The notes under the pieces: generated by a model | The model's database searches: none | The model's input: the letters and a program-made list of their open reading frames with translations, nothing else | Told to the model about the DNA's origin: nothing | Program-made: the position numbers and the translations under genes | Assembly: GCA_038222915.1 (NCBI GenBank) | Contig: JBBRHH010000005.1 | Location: forward strand, 1-30,767 | Length of the DNA stretch: 30,767 bases | Direction: 5' to 3' | Source of the DNA: JBBRHH01 sp038222915 | GTDB lineage: Bacteria; Planctomycetota; Phycisphaerae; Tepidisphaerales; Tepidisphaeraceae | In this document: piece after piece, positions 24,446 through 30,767 of the stretch | How the letters are laid out: every line of letters begins with the position of its first letter | Numbering within the stretch: the stretch's first letter is position 1

Positions 24446-25864
24446 ATGCCAAGCCTCAACTTCAAATTCCCTTGCGGCATCACCCGTCGACAACTCCTTT
24501 GCCAGGCGGGAAACGGCTTCTTCGGCACGGCCCTCGCCGCCATGCTCGCCAAAGATGGCTTCTTCCCCAACAAAGTCTCCGCGTCGATCAACGCCCCCCT
24601 CGCCACCCGTCCTCCTCAGTTTCCCGCCAAGGCCAAATCCGTCATCTTCCTCTACATGGTCGGCGGGCCAAGTCACCTCGACACCTTCGATCCCAAGCCC
24701 ATGCTCGTCAAACGCCACGGCGAGCAATTCACCTTCCCCAACGCCTCCGGCGTCACCAGCCAGAAAACAAGCGGCCAACTCAAGGGCTCTCCCTGGAAGT
24801 TCATCCCCTCCGGAAAATCAGGCGTCGAAGTCTCCGAGCTGTTCCCCCATCTCGCCCGCCGCATCGACGATGTCGCCGTCATCCGCAGCACCGTCTCCGA
24901 CAGCGCCGCCCACGGCTCGGCCTCCCTCCAGATGAACACCGGCTACATCCGCCAGGGCTTCCCCAGCCTCGGCTCGTGGACCACCTATGGCCTAGGCGCA
25001 GCCAACCAGAACATGCCCGGCTTCGTCGTTCTCGTAAGCGGCGCACCCTATTCCGGCGCGCTCAACTGGAATTCCGGCTTCATGCCCGCTGCCTACCAGG
25101 GCACTGTCTTCAACTCAACCGGCGATCCCATCCTCAACCTCCGCGCCGCCAACAGCGCCCCGCCCGAACAGCAGCGTCAACAGATCGACATGATCTCGCA
25201 AATGAACGAATCCCACCGCGCCGCCGAGCCCGACAACTCCGAGCTGGCCGCCCGCATTTCAAATTATGAACTCGCCTTCCGCATGCAATCGCACGCCCCG
25301 GAAGTCGTTGATCTCAGCACAGAAACCAAAAGCACGCTGGACCTCTACGGCGTAGGCGACGGCAAAACCGAAAAGTTCGGCCGAAGCTGCCTCATGGCCC
25401 GCCGCCTCGTCGAGCGCGGCGTCCGGTTCGTCCAACTCTTCCACGCCAATTGGGACACCCACGGCAACAACGATCAACGCCACAAAGAACTCTGCACCGA
25501 AACCGACCGCCCCATCGCAGCGCTGTTACAAGACCTAAAACAACGCGGCCTGCTCGAAGAGACGTTAGTCGTCTGGGCCGGAGAATTCGGCCGAACCCCA
25601 GTAGGCAAAGACGGCCGAGACCACCACGCCGCCGGCTTCTCCACCTGGATCGCAGGCGGCGGCATCAAAGGCGGCATAGCCCACGGCGCAACCGATGACT
25701 ACGGCTACTCAGTCGCAGAAAACAAAGTCCACATCCACGACCTCCACGCCACAATCCTCCACCAACTGGGCCTGGATCACGAACAACTCACCTATCAACA
25801 CTCAGGAAGAAACTACCGCCTGACGGATGTGTCGGGGCGGGTGATTAAGGCCATTCTGGCTTGA
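24446..25864 (+). CDS. DUF1501 protein (sulfatase-like fold), Tat-exported
   Basis: The 472-residue product begins at the ATG 24446, 11 nt after the DUF1553 stop. The frame is open far upstream inside the previous gene, but that part is Arg/Pro-rich shadow. A twin-arginine signal is visible (TRRQLLCQAGNGFFGTALAA, residues 13-32). Family marks are FLYMVGGPSHLDTFDPKPML, SELFPHLARRIDDVAVIRS, NMPGFVVLVSGAPYSGALNW, RRLVERGVRFVQLFHANWD, VVWAGEFGRTPVG and LHATILHQLGLDHEQL. It belongs to a different DUF1501 subgroup from the two copies at 12.7-17.7 kb. Its stop at 25864 lies only 11 nt from the broken toxin gene on the other strand. Confidence 0.93.
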   Translation: MPSLNFKFPCGITRRQLLCQAGNGFFGTALAAMLAKDGFFPNKVSASINAPLATRPPQFPAKAKSVIFLYMVGGPSHLDTFDPKPMLVKRHGEQFTFPNASGVTSQKTSGQLKGSPWKFIPSGKSGVEVSELFPHLARRIDDVAVIRSTVSDSAAHGSASLQMNTGYIRQGFPSLGSWTTYGLGAANQNMPGFVVLVSGAPYSGALNWNSGFMPAAYQGTVFNSTGDPILNLRAANSAPPEQQRQQIDMISQMNESHRAAEPDNSELAARISNYELAFRMQSHAPEVVDLSTETKSTLDLYGVGDGKTEKFGRSCLMARRLVERGVRFVQLFHANWDTHGNNDQRHKELCTETDRPIAALLQDLKQRGLLEETLVVWAGEFGRTPVGKDGRDHHAAGFSTWIAGGGIKGGIAHGATDDYGYSVAENKVHIHDLHATILHQLGLDHEQLTYQHSGRNYRLTDVSGRVIKAILA

Positions 25865-25875
25865 TACTCGTTACG

Positions 25876-25953
25876 GTGCGCAGACTCAGGGAACAAATCC
25901 TCCAGGCGTCCAGGCAGCCGATGGCTGAGGTTTTGATCAAAGAGTAATTTCAA
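25876..25953 (-). pseudogene. First 26 codons of a DUF5615 PIN-like toxin, truncated
   Basis: Starting at TTG 25953, 3 nt after the DUF433 stop, the minus strand reads KLLFDQNLSHRLPGRLED followed by LFPESAH. This is close to the usual DUF5615 N-terminus (KLLFDQNLSPRLV, then LADLFPGSVH). Homology ends at 25876; beyond it the frame reads unrelated residues and stops at 25813 inside the end of the DUF1501 gene. The conserved Asp of the PIN-like fold near the start (FDQN) remains but the rest is lost, so no toxin can be made. The TTG may be a decayed ATG. Confidence 0.65.
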
Positions 25954-25956
25954 CGG

Positions 25957-26181
25957 TTACGCCACGGCTGCGACGCGAGGGGGATCGCGATCCGCCGCGA
26001 AAGCGAGTGCCGCGCGGATGTCGTCGACCGTCAATTCCGGATACTCGGCAATGATGTCGTCATTCGACATGCCGGCCGCCAGCCAGCCGAGAACATCATA
26101 AACCGTGATGCGCATCCCCCGGATGCACGGCCGACCACCGCGTTTGTCAGCTTCGATCGTGATGATCTTGCGGTAGTCCAT
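25957..26181 (-). CDS. DUF433 protein, orphan antitoxin-like
   Basis: The 74-residue product has the DUF433 pattern ITIEADKRGGRPCIRGMRIT (residues 7-26), VYDVLGWLAAGMSNDDII and EYPELTVDDIRAALAFAADR. Such proteins are the DNA-binding antitoxin-like partners of DUF5615 PIN-domain toxins and normally overlap or abut them. Here the partner directly downstream is truncated after 26 codons, so this gene is an orphan. The frame itself is intact. No good ribosome-binding site is seen before the ATG at 26181. Confidence 0.85.
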   Translation of the reverse strand: MDYRKIITIEADKRGGRPCIRGMRITVYDVLGWLAAGMSNDDIIAEYPELTVDDIRAALAFAADRDPPRVAAVA

Positions 26182-26230
26182 CGCTAAAGCTTAAGTAACC
26201 CAAAGAGCCCGTTCAAGTCAGTTCTGCCCA

Positions 26231-26404
26231 TCACGGCGCGTCCAGCCCCAGCGCCGCCGCCACCCCACCGTCATAAGTCACATTCCCCTGCCCATCCTCA
26301 TGCACATTCAACCCAAATGAATCATCCCACGGACAATGCGGATGAAGATCCGGAGAAAACGCTAATGACCATCGCCAAAGAAAACGGCGGCATATACATG
26401 AAAA
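26231..26404 (-). pseudogene. C-terminal tail of an unrecognised gene
   Basis: A 57-codon frame without any ATG opens after a stop at 26405-26407 and ends at 26231. Its end reads LHPHCPWDDSFGLNV, then HEDGQGNVTYDGGVA and AALGLDAP, with sharply biased, coding-like composition. I do not recognise the family. The lack of a start and the position in a decayed region suggest a remnant rather than a gene. Confidence 0.3.
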
Positions 26405-26427
26405 TCAAGAAAGTCGTGGAAAAATAG
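26317..26427 (+). pseudogene. Possible C-terminal tail of a von Willebrand factor A-type protein
   Basis: A 36-residue frame ends EKTLMTIAKENGGIYMKI plus KKVVEK. The pattern L-x2-IA-x-ENGG-x-Y is common at the end of VWA domains. It has no ribosome-binding site, its 5' part overlaps the minus-strand remnant, and it uses AT-rich codons unlike its neighbours. The rest of 26182-26507 shows nothing I can name. Confidence 0.25.
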
Positions 26428-26507
26428 AAAGCCGCGTCATCCCAGCTACGGACAGGCGCGCATTCAACCACGAACCACAAGCACACACTTCAATAGCGTA
26501 CCGTCCC

Positions 26508-26765
26508 TCAGTGTGCCTTCGCCCAATCCATAGCCAGATTCAGTTGATGCAGCGCCCCAGCAATCGCCTCGATCGCATCCTTCCCATGCCCGCCGAAATC
26601 ATGATCGGCGGCCTTCAACTCTTCCCGCGCCGCCGCCAGTGCGTCAATCGCCGCGTGAATACGTGGATGCATCTCAGCCCCAAAACTGCTCAGCGGAAGC
26701 GCCAGAATTGCCGCGGCCGCGCCCAAACCCATCGCCAGCGTCGAACGACGATTCAACTTGTCCAT
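26508..26765 (-). CDS. Small exported helical protein of unknown function
   Basis: The 85-residue product has a twin-arginine-like or Sec signal (NRRSTLAMGLGAAAAILALP, then LSSFGA). The mature part of about 55 residues is predicted helical: HPRIHAAIDALAAAREELKA, then DHDFGGHGKDAIEAI and HQLNLAMDWA. It resembles short periplasmic proteins with the HPRI...ALE.A..EL..A.HDFGGH pattern seen in other bacteria, whose function I do not know; the His and Asp residues could bind a metal. GGAG lies 7 nt before the ATG. Confidence 0.75.
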   Translation of the reverse strand: MDKLNRRSTLAMGLGAAAAILALPLSSFGAEMHPRIHAAIDALAAAREELKAADHDFGGHGKDAIEAIAGALHQLNLAMDWAKAH

Positions 26766-26926
26766 GGTCCAACTCCAAAGTGATAGTCACGCGTCCCGAT
26801 CGACAACGCGACCAGCCAGGTGATCCAAATGCGATCCAAAAAAATCGCGCCTCAGACAATCAGGATAGTCTGGAAATCCAGCGTATTAATTAATTGCGAC
26901 CAATTTACAGGAAAATATTTACAACA

Positions 26927-27430
26927 TTACGGAAACGTAATCGTCTCAAGAATCCGCTTCGCCACCGCCTGCCCCTCTGCATCCTTGCAGTTCGCGAAAA
27001 TCGTCAACTTCACCTTCCCATCCCCCGTCACGTCTTTGAAATGAATGCCCGCGCAGAACTTCCTCTCCGACTTCGGGTCCGGTTCCTCGTAGGTCACCAT
27101 CACCGCCGCCTTCCCGCCCACCGTCCCGGCCTTCTTCTCAAAATTCTTCTCCCGGCCCGACGCCTCCAGCGCGTTCGAATACCACCCATAATCGCTGTTC
27201 AGCAAAATCCCCTCCCCGCTGAACTGCAACACATACGAATCGATCCCCTGAACGTGCTCCTCCTTCAATCCCGGCGGCAACTTCAGCTTAAACTCCTTGG
27301 CATCAAAAACCCGCCAATCCGCCGGCACGGTCGTCGGCCTCGACGTGGCCGGCCCACTTGCGGCCCGAATAACCAATGCAATCCCCGCAAATACAACTAA
27401 TCCGACGATCACCCGCTTGGAAAGATTCAT
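26927..27430 (-). CDS. Exported or membrane-anchored protein of unknown function
   Basis: The 167-residue product starts with a hydrophobic segment (VIVGLVVFAGIALVIRAA), then a Thr/Pro-rich linker (GPATSRPTTVPADW) and a globular domain with WRVFDAKEFKLKLPPGL, EGILLNSDYGWYSNAL, KAAVMVTYEEP and LTIFANCKDAEGQAVAKRIL. The ending (ILETITF) and fold pattern resemble small secreted proteins that test users of surfactant- or PsbP-like folds (for example ...AEKILRSIRF), so a PsbP/MOG1-like fold is possible but unproven. AGAGGAG lies 3 nt before the ATG. It lies 76 nt downstream of the DoxX gene. Confidence 0.7.
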   Translation of the reverse strand: MNLSKRVIVGLVVFAGIALVIRAASGPATSRPTTVPADWRVFDAKEFKLKLPPGLKEEHVQGIDSYVLQFSGEGILLNSDYGWYSNALEASGREKNFEKKAGTVGGKAAVMVTYEEPDPKSERKFCAGIHFKDVTGDGKVKLTIFANCKDAEGQAVAKRILETITFP

Positions 27431-27506
27431 AGTCTCCTCTTTTCAACCCACACATCAGACACCATCGAATCGACTTTGTTCCAAAACGCGGGAATTGCCG
27501 GAGACC

Positions 27507-27905
27507 TCACTTCCCATCCACACTAAACTTCCCCGGCCCCACAAACAGCAGGCTCAAAAACACCACCCCATCCTCAACCGCATGTGAATACACACCAAAA
27601 CCATCGTGCCGATGCAGGTGCGTCGACAGCGCCACCATCATCTGAATAAATAGCAGCGCACACACCGGCCGAAACGCGAATCCCACCGCCAGTAAAATCC
27701 CTCCACCAAACTCCGTCAGCGCCGCCGCCAGTCCCCAGAACGTCGGATACAACTGGCCAAACCCGCCCATCCGCCCAATCCCCTCCCATGCCCCCGGCCC
27801 GCCGCTCAACTTCGGCCAGCCATGCACCACCAACGCCAGCCCCAAACTCACCCGCAAAAGGAGCAATCCAAAATCCCGATACCGCGTCAGCGAAGTTCCA
27901 ATCAC
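27507..27905 (-). CDS. DoxX-family membrane protein
   Basis: The 132-residue product has four predicted membrane helices (about 12-30, 52-74, 78-98, 108-124) with the DoxX marks LLRVSLGLALVVHGWPKL, LTEFGGGILLAVGF and FRPVCALLFIQMMVALSTH. The start is GTG at 27905, supported by GGAGG (27916-27912) 6 nt upstream. DoxX proteins are quinone-linked or thiol-stress-related membrane proteins in some bacteria; the role here is unknown. It is the first of a minus-strand set with the two small exported genes, and diverges from the GGDEF/EAL gene by 153 nt. Confidence 0.87.
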   Translation of the reverse strand: MIGTSLTRYRDFGLLLLRVSLGLALVVHGWPKLSGGPGAWEGIGRMGGFGQLYPTFWGLAAALTEFGGGILLAVGFAFRPVCALLFIQMMVALSTHLHRHDGFGVYSHAVEDGVVFLSLLFVGPGKFSVDGK

Positions 27906-28058
27906 TCCAAACCTCCATCAAGCGGCTTTCGCCGACATTATCGTCCCCACTCCATCACATTCTTGCCAAACATACTTCAGCACACCCAATTGCACTACGC
28001 CCCAATTAAGGCCTGTAACGATTGTCCCGATTCCACTCTTGCACCGTCAATTTGTCAG

Positions 28059-30395
28059 ATGAATTCAGGAAGGACTGCTCTGGTGCGCCTGGGTACGCAT
28101 TTTTTCTTCTGGATCGCCGCCACATTTCTCGTGGCCGCCATCGCCGCCGGGATCGGCCTCTATGAGCTTGACCCCACCGCACTCCTCGACCTCCGCGCCG
28201 TCGCCCTCTCACTCTCCCCCGCGTCCGTCTACTGGGCCACCGGCATCTCCTCCGCCAGCCTCGTGATCATCTACTTCATCTTCTGGTGCACCGTCGCCCG
28301 ACCGTTGCGCCGCATGAGCCGCCAGATGGTCCTCGCCAACCAGCGCAGCAAATACGATTGCCCGCTCCCCGAATCCAAACGCAACGACGACATCGGCGTC
28401 GCCGCGCTCGCCTTCAATCATCTCGCCGGCCTCGTCCAGCAAGGCCTCAACTTCCTCCGCGACGCCAACGACCAGCTCGAAAACCGCGTCCTCCACCGCA
28501 CCTCCGACCTTGCCTCCAAAAACGCCCAGCTCCACAAAGACATCGCCCAGCACAAAGCGACGCTCGCCAACTGCAACGATCGCGCCCAGATCCTCGAAAT
28601 GGTCGCCCGCGACGCACCCTTCAAAGCCATCCTCGAAACCATCATCTCCTCCATCGAACGCCATCGGCCCGGCCTCAGGTCCTCCGTCCTCCGGATGCGC
28701 GAAGGCGTCCTCCACCTCGCCGCCGCCCCAACCCTCCCCGAAGATTATCGCCGCGCCATCGACGTCCTCCCCGTCAGCGCCGACGCCTGCACCCCAGGCC
28801 TTGCCATCCACCACCAGAAAAACATCATCACGCACGACATCGCCAGCGACCCGGCCTGGCTTCCCCACCGCGCCCTCACCCAGCAACACAAACTCGCCGC
28901 CTGCTTTGCCATCCCCATCTTCTCCATCAACAGAGAAATCCTTGGCGCACTCGTCACCTACGCCGACCGCCCCTCCTCACCCACTTCCACAGACCTCGCC
29001 CATTTCGAATCCTGCGCCGCCCTCACCGCCATCGCCATCGAACACCAGCATCTCTGCGACAAGCTCGCCTTCCAGGCCACCCACGATCCCCTCACCGGCC
29101 TCCCCAACCGCGCCCTCCTCGAAGACCGCCTCCAGCAATCCATCGCCACCGCCGAACGCGCCAAGGAACAGCTCGGCGTCTTCTTCATCGATATCGACGG
29201 CTTCAAACTCATCAACGAAACCCTCGGCCATGCCACCGGCGATCTCCTCCTTCGCGAAATTGCCATCCGCATGCGCGACCGCGTCCGCAAAGTGGATACC
29301 CTCGTCCGCATGGGCGGCGACGAATTCACCCTCGTAACCGGCGGCCTCAAAACCCGCCGCGGCGCCTCCGAAGTCGCCGCCAAACTGATGGACACCCTCA
29401 AGTCCCCCTTCGAAATCGCCGGCCACACCCTCCAGGTCACCGCCAGCATCGGCGTCAGCCTCTTCCCCGAAGATGGAACCGACTCCGCAACCCTCCAGCG
29501 CAACGCCGACTTCGCCATGTACCGCGCCAAAGGCGCCGGCCGCAACCGCTGCCAGTTCTTCGATCCCGTCATCAACGAAAACGCCCGCGAACGCATCATC
29601 CTCGAAACCCAGCTCCGCTCCGCCATCGACAACGACGAGCTCGAGCTCCACTACCAGCCCCGCGTCGACCGCCACGGCCAAATCGTCGGCGTCGAAGCGC
29701 TCGTCCGCTGGCGTCACCCCACACTCGGCCTCGTCCCTCCCGTCCGCTTCATCCCCCTCGCCGAAGAATCCGGCATGATCGTCCCCCTCGGCGCATGGGT
29801 CCTCAACCAGGCCTGCCTCCAGTGCAAACAATGGCAGCGCGACGGCCACACCCCCATCCGCATGGGCGTGAATGTCTCGGCCCTCCAGTTCGCCCAGGCC
29901 GACTTCACCACCCACGTCATCGCCGCCCTCGCCGCCGCCAACCTCGACCCCGCCCTCCTCGAGCTAGAAGTCACCGAAAGCCTGCTGATGCGCGACATGA
30001 ACGACACCGCCGCCAAGCTCCACGAAGTCCGCGCCCTGGGCGTAGGAATCGCCATCGACGATTTCGGCACCGGCTACTCCTCCCTCAGCTACCTGCAGCG
30101 CCTCCCCATCGACACCCTCAAGATAGATCGCTCCTTCGTCCAGGAAGTAAAAAACATGCCCGCCACCGGGGAGCTCGCCATAGTCCGCGCCATCGCCTCC
30201 CTGGCCAAAACACTCAACATGCGGGTAATAGCCGAAGGAATTGAGACGCCGGTCCAGCGCGACTTCCTGCTCTCCATAGGCTGCGACGGCCTCCAGGGCT
30301 ACCTATTCAGCCCCCCAAAACCCGCCCGGGAAATAGAACGCCTCCTAAGTGCCCCCCCCTTCCAAATGACCGAACCCCAAAAAGCCTCCGCCTGA
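28059..30395 (+). CDS. Bifunctional membrane cyclic-di-GMP enzyme (HAMP-like, GAF, GGDEF, EAL)
   Basis: The 778-residue product has two membrane helices (about 14-35 and 56-80), a HAMP-like linker (RPLRRMSRQMVLANQ) and a helical stretch. A GAF domain follows (about 190-335, LGALVTYADRP), then GGDEF (about 340-505) and EAL (about 520-765). The cyclase signature GGDEF is intact at 419-423 and an I-site RxxD (RKVD) lies five residues before it, so product inhibition is expected. The phosphodiesterase set is also intact: EAL at 546-548, GVNVSALQF, EVTES, DDFGTGYSSLSYL, LKIDRSF, EGIET and LQGYLFS. Either activity may dominate depending on the GAF signal. The ATG at 28059 has no clear ribosome-binding site; AGGAAGGA (28067-28074) would instead favour GTG at 28083. 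Confidence 0.93.
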   Translation: MNSGRTALVRLGTHFFFWIAATFLVAAIAAGIGLYELDPTALLDLRAVALSLSPASVYWATGISSASLVIIYFIFWCTVARPLRRMSRQMVLANQRSKYDCPLPESKRNDDIGVAALAFNHLAGLVQQGLNFLRDANDQLENRVLHRTSDLASKNAQLHKDIAQHKATLANCNDRAQILEMVARDAPFKAILETIISSIERHRPGLRSSVLRMREGVLHLAAAPTLPEDYRRAIDVLPVSADACTPGLAIHHQKNIITHDIASDPAWLPHRALTQQHKLAACFAIPIFSINREILGALVTYADRPSSPTSTDLAHFESCAALTAIAIEHQHLCDKLAFQATHDPLTGLPNRALLEDRLQQSIATAERAKEQLGVFFIDIDGFKLINETLGHATGDLLLREIAIRMRDRVRKVDTLVRMGGDEFTLVTGGLKTRRGASEVAAKLMDTLKSPFEIAGHTLQVTASIGVSLFPEDGTDSATLQRNADFAMYRAKGAGRNRCQFFDPVINENARERIILETQLRSAIDNDELELHYQPRVDRHGQIVGVEALVRWRHPTLGLVPPVRFIPLAEESGMIVPLGAWVLNQACLQCKQWQRDGHTPIRMGVNVSALQFAQADFTTHVIAALAAANLDPALLELEVTESLLMRDMNDTAAKLHEVRALGVGIAIDDFGTGYSSLSYLQRLPIDTLKIDRSFVQEVKNMPATGELAIVRAIASLAKTLNMRVIAEGIETPVQRDFLLSIGCDGLQGYLFSPPKPAREIERLLSAPPFQMTEPQKASA

Positions 30396-30767
30396 TCACA
30401 AATTTCAAATTCAGGAAATTAAAGGGGACGCACCTAGTATTTTTGAAGTCAGTCATCAGTCCCCAACTGGCGGGAAAAAGGGGTCGGCAAAGCCAAAGGG
30501 GTCGGGAGTCAATTTCAAACATCCCCCCAGTCCGCCGTTCACCCAGGAAAAGCCAAAGGGGTCGGGAGTCAATTTCAAACATCCCCCAGTCCGCCGCTCA
30601 CCCAAACCTACAACGCCCAGGATGCGCCACAAAGTGCCCGGCCAACATATACCTCCAATAACACCAACGCACTTCCCACATACGATCCGTGCTCAACCGG
30701 AGAACCTCAACCAGGAATCCCCTCAAGCCACGTTCGCACTGTTCACAATCATCGTGCTCGCCCCATC
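30396..30767. other. Non-coding tail with REP-like AAAGGGG(T/A)CG boxes
   Basis: No convincing gene is seen. Four boxes in the same orientation occur: AAAGGGGACG (30421-30430), AAAGGGGTCGG (30477-30487) and AAAGGGGTCGGG (30495-30506 and 30555-30566). Such boxes resemble the AAAGGGGTCGGGAGTC-type sequences next to REP-associated transposases in many genomes; no transposase gene is in the window. From about 30605 to the end I see nothing recognisable. Confidence 0.4.
30489..30604. repeat. Two tandem copies of a 56-57 bp unit, period 60 bp
   Basis: Copy 1 (30489-30545) and copy 2 (30549-30604) both begin AAAGCCAAAGGGGTCGGGAG and continue in parallel to a final CACCCA. They differ by one C in a C-run and one T/C change, so the duplication is recent. 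Each unit contains one of the AAAGGGGTCGGG boxes and an inner CAATTTCAAACATCC. Confidence 0.9.

Noticed and set aside
28286..30244. A 652-codon Arg/Pro-rich plus-strand frame
   Set aside because: It is the shifted frame of the GGDEF/EAL gene, with no domain and extreme Arg/Pro content.
30489..30604. Tandem copies as a CRISPR array
   Set aside because: Only two copies, no unique spacers of regular size and no cas genes; it is a simple duplication.

Overview
The window looks like chromosomal DNA of a GC-rich planctomycete, most likely a member of the Phycisphaerae (for example a Tepidisphaerales/Humisphaera-like lineage). Evidence for this is the pair of DUF1549/DUF1553 cytochrome-like proteins, three Tat-exported DUF1501 proteins, two DUF1080 proteins, a secreted protein with an N-terminal LEPR-type motif (LEERRLMS), and repeated ATQP/TTQP-like stretches just after signal peptides. 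No tRNA, rRNA, CRISPR array or intact insertion sequence was found.

Layout. 1-3.4 kb (minus): a sensor kinase cut by the left edge, a DUF1080 protein 4 nt upstream of it with a perfect FNR-type box before its start, and the collapsed remnant of an OprB-type porin gene. 3.5-7.4 kb (plus): a LEPR-type surface protein with three Ig-like repeats, then a two-gene operon encoding separate bacterial counterparts of the two halves of the plant Tm-1 protein (UPF0261 and a PEP-hydrolase-like TIM barrel). 7.4-17.7 kb (minus): a five-gene operon DUF1501 - DUF1549/DUF1553 - DUF1501 - PPC-domain protein - cytochrome/WD40 protein, the typical planctomycete secreted set of unknown biochemistry. 17.9-19.6 kb (minus): a type IV toxin-antitoxin pair AbiEi/AbiEii with a readable promoter and a candidate operator. 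20-26 kb: a Gfo/Idh/MocA oxidoreductase diverging from a second operon DUF1080 - DUF1549/DUF1553 - DUF1501. 25.9-26.4 kb: a graveyard with an intact DUF433 antitoxin, the first 26 codons of its DUF5615 toxin partner, and two other gene tails. 26.5-27.9 kb (minus): two small exported proteins and a DoxX protein. 28-30.4 kb (plus): a membrane GAF-GGDEF-EAL protein with all key motifs intact. 30.4 kb to the end: non-coding, with a 60-bp tandem duplication made of REP-like boxes.

How the genes may work together. The two DUF1501/DUF1553 operons probably act in the cell envelope: haem-type CxxCH motifs, Tat signals and ConA-like DUF1080 domains suggest redox chemistry or handling of polysaccharide derivatives, and the Gfo/Idh oxidoreductase could act on released sugars inside the cell. 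This is inference, because most of these families have no assigned biochemistry here.

At the largest scale, the plus strand is G-rich over about 1-10 kb and C-rich over about 20-30.7 kb whichever way genes point, with a near-balanced zone between. If the leading strand is G-rich, as in most bacteria, replication forks converge here and the window would span or lie near the terminus. I could not find a convincing dif site.
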